Assembly (NCBI GenBank): GCA_946555345.1
Contig: CAMNSS010000012.1
Span: forward strand, 45,372 to 109,371
Length of the DNA stretch: 64,000 nucleotides
DNA from: an uncultured Eubacterium sp.
GTDB lineage: Bacteria > Bacillota > Clostridia > Peptostreptococcales > Anaerovoracaceae
Reading direction: 5' to 3'
Below the pieces are notes generated by a model. The model made no database searches, had not been told where the DNA came from, and was given only the letters and a program-made list of their open reading frames with translations. Positions 60,180 through 64,000 of this stretch are shown here, one piece after another (the stretch's first letter is position 1; every line of letters starts with the position of its first letter). Both the position numbers and the translations under genes were made by a program.

Positions 60180-60378
60180 CTACACCGCTCCACTCCAACT
60201 CGCCCTGCTCGTTGCTGTCCGTTTTGCCTGCGCCGCTAAAGCGTCGGGCAAAAAGGCTCGCGCACAGCCCCTGCAACTCTGACGAATGAAGTACCGCCGC
60301 TCTAACTTCGTTTCACTCGTTAATCGCGGGGTCATCTGCGCCGTAAGTTGCCACGCGCTGAAGCGCTGCAACTCTGAC
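60180..60378. other. GC-rich structured non-coding element
   Basis: This 200-base stretch contains the 13-base word CTGCAACTCTGAC twice (60271-60283 and 60366-60378) and several GC-rich self-complementary words. A 63-codon reading on the minus strand has no ribosome binding site and an unlikely composition. It reminds me of intergenic repeats common in clostridial genomes, but I cannot verify this. It may be a mobile non-coding repeat or an RNA. Confidence 0.45.
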
Positions 60379-60394
60379 GGGGGACCTATATGCG

Positions 60395-60424
60395 AAAAAA
60401 GAACCCATGAAGGGTTCTTTTTCT
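60395..60424 (-). terminator. Terminator of the acyl-CoA dehydrogenase-etfBA operon
   Basis: AAAAAGAACCC and GGGTTCTTTTT form a stem over a 5-base loop. Flanking GGGACCTATATGCGA/TCGTATTAGGTCTCCC can extend it. A T run on the minus strand follows, about 20 bases beyond the etfA stop. Confidence 0.88.
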
Positions 60425-60441
60425 CGTATTAGGTCTCCCAC

Positions 60442-61749
60442 TTATTTCGTGGTTGCGTCGTAGAGTGCTTCTGCGTTATCCCACTCTTCGATGATTTCAG
60501 GGATTACTTTGTAGAGGTCGCCTACGATGCCGTAGTCAGCCACTTCAAAGATCGGTGCGTCAGCATCCTTGTTGATGGCAACGATGATATCCGATGTCTG
60601 CATTCCTGCTAAGTGCTGGATTGCGCCGGAAATACCGCATGCAAAGTAAATTTTAGGCTTTACAGTCGTTCCCGTCTGGCCAACCTGATGCGAATGATCG
60701 ATCCAGCCAGCATCAACAGCAGCCCTGGATGAACCAACAACGCCGCCAACCTTGTCAGCAAATTTCTTGATAAGCTCGAAGCCGGATGCATCGCCCAGTC
60801 CTCTTCCGCCGGAGCAGATGATGTCAGCATCCGTTAAGGATACCAGTTCCTTAGCGGACTTCACGATATCCTTGATCATGATCTGGATATCCTTTTCCGA
60901 TACCGTCGTCTTCACGTCCACGATTTCGCCGGTAGCGCCCTTGTTCGGCTCTCTCTTCTGCATTACGCCAGGCCTTACGGTTGACATCTGCGGCCTTGTT
61001 CTCGGGCAGATGATCGTAGCCATCAGGTTTCCGCCGAAAGCAGGACGAGTCTGCTTGATGCCCGTGGAAGGATCGTTCGGGTCTAACGTCGATGTATCCA
61101 GCGTCGTATTCTTCTTCGCATAATCGATGTAGCTTGATACCCTTACGTCGAGCCTTGTGCAATCAGCGGTCAAGCCCGTATTGCATCTTGCTGCGATTCT
61201 CGGTGCGAAGTCCCTGCCGATATGCGTAGCGCCGTACAGCACGATTTCCGGCTTGTATTCATCGATCGCTTCCTTCAATGCGAACGTATATCCGTCCGTC
61301 GTGTAATTTTTCAGAAGAGGGCTTGCAATCTTATAAACCTTTTCCGCACCGTATTCGAAGCATTCCGCTGCCAGCGGCGCAATGTCTTCTTCTGCACCAA
61401 TCAGCACTGCACAGACCTCTGTATCGTCGCTGATTTCCTTCGCCAGCCTGTAGCCTTCGCCGATCAGCTCTAACGCTACGTTCATCAGCTTGCCGTTCCT
61501 CTGCTCTGCGAATACCCATACGTGCTTGTAATCGCCAAGGTCTGCCTGCACTTCGATCTTCTTTTCTTCGATTGCGCCGAACTTACAAGCCGTTAAGCAC
61601 TGGTTACAGAACGTACATTTCGCATTGATCTTCGCAACTTTTCCCAGTTTGTTTCCATCATATTTTTCAAACTCAAATGCATCCTGGGGACAAGCCTTAA
61701 AGCACTGTCCGCAACCGATACATTTCTCTTTTATGATATTAATAGCCAT
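60442..61749 (-). CDS. etfA: Electron transfer flavoprotein alpha subunit with N-terminal ferredoxin domain
   Basis: EtfA carries FAD and passes electrons from the acyl-CoA dehydrogenase. This 435-residue form has a two-cluster ferredoxin domain at its N terminus ([12 protein letters not shown] at 10-21 and [12 protein letters not shown] at 45-56). The alpha domain follows, with the FAD-binding C-terminal part ([55 protein letters not shown]). The extra ferredoxin domain is found in a subset of anaerobic Etf proteins and may dock ferredoxin or feed electrons to it. It follows etfB by 18 bases and starts after GGAGGAGG. Together with EtfB and the acyl-CoA dehydrogenase it may be a bifurcating complex. 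Confidence 0.96.
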   Translation of the reverse strand: MAINIIKEKCIGCGQCFKACPQDAFEFEKYDGNKLGKVAKINAKCTFCNQCLTACKFGAIEEKKIEVQADLGDYKHVWVFAEQRNGKLMNVALELIGEGYRLAKEISDDTEVCAVLIGAEEDIAPLAAECFEYGAEKVYKIASPLLKNYTTDGYTFALKEAIDEYKPEIVLYGATHIGRDFAPRIAARCNTGLTADCTRLDVRVSSYIDYAKKNTTLDTSTLDPNDPSTGIKQTRPAFGGNLMATIICPRTRPQMSTVRPGVMQKREPNKGATGEIVDVKTTVSEKDIQIMIKDIVKSAKELVSLTDADIICSGGRGLGDASGFELIKKFADKVGGVVGSSRAAVDAGWIDHSHQVGQTGTTVKPKIYFACGISGAIQHLAGMQTSDIIVAINKDADAPIFEVADYGIVGDLYKVIPEIIEEWDNAEALYDATTK

Positions 61750-61767
61750 TTATTTTTCCTCCTCCTT

Positions 61768-62574
61768 TTAGATCACGTGCTTACCCTTCAGGTTGATAAG
61801 TAAGTTCTTAGCCTGTTCGTTTTCTGAATCCCCTTCGATCTTAACGCCCGGCTGTTTCGGAGCTGGTGTAAATGATCTGAATACGTTGGTTGGAGATGCT
61901 TCAAGGCCTACCTTCGTCAGGTCGACTTCGATGTCTGCCGCATTCCAAACCTTCATGTTCTTGTCGCCATAAATTCCTGCTACTGTCATGTATCTAGGCT
62001 CATTCAGTTCCTTGATCGTCGTCAGAAGGCATGGCAGCTTCACTTCGATCAGCTCATAGCCATCCTCTAACTGTCTCTTTACCGTTACCGTCTTCCTGTC
62101 ATCGGCAATTTCGAACTCCTCTACATAGGATACCTGTGGAAGTCCCAATTTTTCTGCTAGCTGCGGGCCTACCTGTGCAGTATCCCCGTCGATGGCCTGC
62201 CTGCCGGTAAAGATCATGTCATAATCGCCGTTTTCTTTTACCCATTTCCTTACTGCTGCTTCCAGCGTATTGGAAGTTGCCCATGTATCCGAACCGCCGA
62301 CTGCCCTGTCGGAAACGAGGATACCTTCGTCTGCACCCTTTGCGATGCATTCGAATAACAGGTCGTTTGCCTGCGGAGGTCCCATCGTGATGACCGTGAT
62401 ATGTACGTCATCAAATTTATCTTTAATCTTTAAAGCTTCTTCTAAAGCGTTTGCATCGTCATGATTCAAGATGCTTGGAACGCCATCTCTGATCAGCGTT
62501 CCTGTTTTCGGGTTGATCTTGATAACATTCGTATCAGGAACCTGCTTTGCACATACGATAATATTAAATGCCAT
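61768..62574 (-). CDS. etfB: Electron transfer flavoprotein beta subunit
   Basis: The 268-residue beta partner of EtfA. It starts MAFNIIVCAKQVPDTNVIK and includes the conserved DANALEEALKIKD, PPQANDLLFECIAKGAD and DYDMIFTGRQAIDGDTAQVGPQLAEKL segments, normal for the bifurcating Firmicutes group. It binds the second nucleotide, FAD in bifurcating types, and NAD(H) can bind here. A GAAGGAGG site precedes the ATG. It sits 18 bases after the acyl-CoA dehydrogenase gene, with etfA 18 bases further on. Confidence 0.96.
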   Translation of the reverse strand: MAFNIIVCAKQVPDTNVIKINPKTGTLIRDGVPSILNHDDANALEEALKIKDKFDDVHITVITMGPPQANDLLFECIAKGADEGILVSDRAVGGSDTWATSNTLEAAVRKWVKENGDYDMIFTGRQAIDGDTAQVGPQLAEKLGLPQVSYVEEFEIADDRKTVTVKRQLEDGYELIEVKLPCLLTTIKELNEPRYMTVAGIYGDKNMKVWNAADIEVDLTKVGLEASPTNVFRSFTPAPKQPGVKIEGDSENEQAKNLLINLKGKHVI

Positions 62575-62592
62575 GTTTATTCCTCCTTCTTC

Positions 62593-63735
62593 CTATTTAC
62601 CGATAACCGACGCTGCGATAACCATCTTCTGGACTTCTGAAGTACCTTCATAGATTTCAGTGATCTTCGCGTCTCTCATCATTCGCTCTACCGGATAATC
62701 CTTCGTATAACCATATCCGCCGTGGAGCTGTACGCACTTCGTCGTTACGTGCATTGCCGTTTCAGCAGCAAACAGCTTCGCCATGGCGGCGTTAGGGCCA
62801 TATGCCAGATGCTTATCCTTCATGTCGGCAGCCTTGTAAACAAGAAGCCTTGCAGCTTCGATTTCAGTCGCCAGTTCAGCAACAGTGAACTGTAACGCCT
62901 GCATCTGTGACAACTTTTTACCAAACTGTTTTCTGGCTTTCATATATTCTACGGTTACGTCCAGCGCGCCCTGTGCGATACCCAGCGCCTGGGAAGCGAT
63001 ACCGATACGTCCGCCGTCCAGCGTTGACATCGCAACCTTGAAGCCCTGGCCTACATCTGCCAAAAGCCTATCTTTCGGAATCTTGCAGTTCTGGAAAATA
63101 AGCTCAGTCGTTGAAGATGCGCAGATACCCATCTTGTCTTCCGTCTTTCCGATGGAGAAGCCTTCGTCGCCCTTTTCTACGATAAATGCGCTGATGCCAT
63201 GATTTCCCTTGGACTTATCCGTCATGGCCATCACTACGAATACATCAGCATATCCGCCGTTGGTGATAAATACCTTCGCGCCGTTGAGCAGCCAGTGGTC
63301 GCCCTTGTCTTCCGCCCTGGTCTGCTGCCCGGATGCGTCTGTTCCTGCGTTTGGCTCGGTCAAGCCGAATGCGCCCAGCTTCTTGCCGGAGAGCAAATCA
63401 GGCAGGTACTTTTTCCTCTGGTCTTCATTACCCCAGTTGAAGATCGGCCAGCAGCAAAGTGATGTATGAGCCGAACAGATAACGCCCGTTGATGCGCAAA
63501 CCCTCGAGAGTTCTTCCACGGTAATGGCATAAGAGATATGATCTCCGCCTGCGCCGCCATACTCAGTTGGGAATGGTATGCCTAAAAGGCCGTACTTTGC
63601 CATTTTTTCTACATTCTCAACCGGGAATCTGTGTTCCTGGTCGATCTCTGCAGCGATAGGTTCAACCTCTGTTTCGGCAAACTCTCTTACCATTTTTCTT
63701 ACGAATTCTTGTTCCTTCGTCAGTTGAAAGTTCAT
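62593..63735 (-). CDS. Acyl-CoA dehydrogenase, probably short-chain/butyryl-CoA type
   Basis: A 380-residue FAD enzyme reducing enoyl-CoA (for example crotonyl-CoA) or oxidising acyl-CoA with Etf. It has the complete family layout: FGLTEPNAGTDASGQQT for FAD and substrate binding, FITNGGYADVFVVMAMTD, and AMHVTTKCVQLHGGYGYTKDYPVERMMRDAKI. The catalytic glutamate is in ITEIYEGTSEVQKMVIA. Clostridial butyryl-CoA dehydrogenases match this length and ending. It is first in the operon with etfB and etfA, behind a strong extended -10 promoter. Substrate chain length cannot be settled from the sequence. It would complete the route started by the GntP/hydratase/CoA-transferase genes at 23-27 kb. Confidence 0.95.
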   Translation of the reverse strand: MNFQLTKEQEFVRKMVREFAETEVEPIAAEIDQEHRFPVENVEKMAKYGLLGIPFPTEYGGAGGDHISYAITVEELSRVCASTGVICSAHTSLCCWPIFNWGNEDQRKKYLPDLLSGKKLGAFGLTEPNAGTDASGQQTRAEDKGDHWLLNGAKVFITNGGYADVFVVMAMTDKSKGNHGISAFIVEKGDEGFSIGKTEDKMGICASSTTELIFQNCKIPKDRLLADVGQGFKVAMSTLDGGRIGIASQALGIAQGALDVTVEYMKARKQFGKKLSQMQALQFTVAELATEIEAARLLVYKAADMKDKHLAYGPNAAMAKLFAAETAMHVTTKCVQLHGGYGYTKDYPVERMMRDAKITEIYEGTSEVQKMVIAASVIGK

Positions 63736-63831
63736 GTAAAAGCCTCCTTAATTACTAAATAACGGTTATCATGTTTTTCCACCGCATTCTTGATGATTTT
63801 ATCGTTATATTTATAACAATCATACACATTT

Positions 63832-63860
63832 ATTAAACCACTTTTCATGCACCATTTCAA
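63832..63860 (-). promoter_or_regulatory. Promoter of the acyl-CoA dehydrogenase-etfBA operon
   Basis: On the minus strand TTGAAA (complement of 63855-63860), 17 bases and TTTAAT (complement of 63832-63837) with a TGG extension. It lies about 97 bases before the start codon, strong for this genome. Confidence 0.8.
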
Positions 63861-63889
63861 GTGCTTTTTCGTTATTCTCGGTACTTTTT

Positions 63890-63904
63890 CGTCAATTTTT
63901 GACG
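63890..63904. promoter_or_regulatory. Inverted repeat CGTCAA-TTT-TTGACG upstream of the etf operon promoter
   Basis: A perfect 6+6 palindrome with a three-base centre lies 30 bases upstream of the -35 box. It is accompanied by a pair of direct CTTTTTCGT words just downstream (about 63864-63890). Its position suits an activator or redox regulator site; it is not a Rex consensus. Confidence 0.5.
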
Positions 63905-63971
63905 GTTAATTTGCGATACCAAACAGGAAAACAAATTGATGCTTTATTTTAAGCAAACTTCATGCAAAAAA

Positions 63972-64000
63972 TCACAGCTCTTTCAGCTCGCCGGTCCTGT
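63972..64000 (-). CDS. Possible 3' end of an upstream gene cut by the window edge
   Basis: On the minus strand the last bases read RTGELKEL followed by TGA. The frame is open to the edge, but only nine codons are visible, so it may be chance. Confidence 0.25.

Noticed and set aside
60180..60371. A 63-codon minus-strand reading in the GC-rich element
   Set aside because: No ribosome binding site, biased composition rich in Arg, Ala and Ser, and better explained as structured non-coding sequence.
1..64000. tRNA, rRNA or CRISPR array
   Set aside because: No tRNA-like cloverleaf with its conserved T-loop words, no rRNA sequence and no regularly spaced repeats were seen on reading both strands.

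Overview
The window reads as chromosome of an anaerobic, spore-forming member of the Clostridia. The support is a spoVAC-spoVAD-spoVAE operon behind a sigma-G-like promoter, a ferredoxin-type EtfA with EtfB and an acyl-CoA dehydrogenase, a NuoE/NuoF-type iron-sulfur flavoprotein operon, Gram-positive-type promoters and strong Shine-Dalgarno sites. I see no rRNA, tRNA, CRISPR array or intact insertion sequence.

Layout. 1-8.6 kb (minus strand): an operon led by a 1629-residue multidomain protein (HD, helical repeats, NadD-like nucleotidyltransferase, possible acyltransferase fold, phosphoribosyltransferase). It is translationally coupled to a lactate/malate-dehydrogenase-like protein and followed by an iron-sulfur flavoprotein, mgtE and a truncated gene that may be nnrD. 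8.8-10.2 kb: glutamate dehydrogenase. 10.3-18.2 kb: a type I restriction-modification island, with a MntA/HepT toxin-antitoxin pair embedded between hsdM and hsdS. Between hsdS and hsdR lie a frameshifted KilA-N gene, a small Xre regulator with a repeated operator, and a relic copy of the hsdS 3' end. 18.3-23 kb: acyl-ACP thioesterase and a two-gene ABC exporter. 23.3-27 kb: a GntP permease, enoyl-CoA hydratase and CoA-transferase operon. 27.2-30 kb: chemoreceptor and VanZ-like protein. 30.4-36.7 kb: a catabolic cluster (glycerate kinase, SSS symporter with a small membrane partner, unknown protein, C69 hydrolase) divergent from a CdaR-type regulator.

36.9-45.5 kb: a hemerythrin/CheX-like/response-regulator fusion, a three-gene redox operon whose large subunit fuses a GltD/NfnB-like flavoprotein to a NuoG/FdhA-like module lacking the catalytic Sec/Cys, and a DMT transporter. 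45.6-52.7 kb: holA, comEC and a class A penicillin-binding protein. 53.9-57.7 kb: the spoVA operon and a glycerol dehydrogenase. 57.7-60.4 kb: mostly non-coding, with a spoVAD 3' relic, a duplicated 57-bp promoter/hairpin element, maf, and decayed HTH and nuclease-type transposase fragments. 60.4-63.7 kb: etfA, etfB and acyl-CoA dehydrogenase.

Together the metabolic genes suggest amino-acid and short-chain organic-acid fermentation. Glutamate dehydrogenase, CoA transfer, crotonase-type hydration and the Etf/acyl-CoA dehydrogenase system would channel electrons between NAD(P)H, acyl-CoAs and ferredoxin. The best candidates for undescribed biology are the giant NAD-salvage-like polyprotein operon and the GltD-NuoG fusion complex. 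The toxin-antitoxin-bearing restriction island, with its apparent hsdS-end duplication, is also notable.
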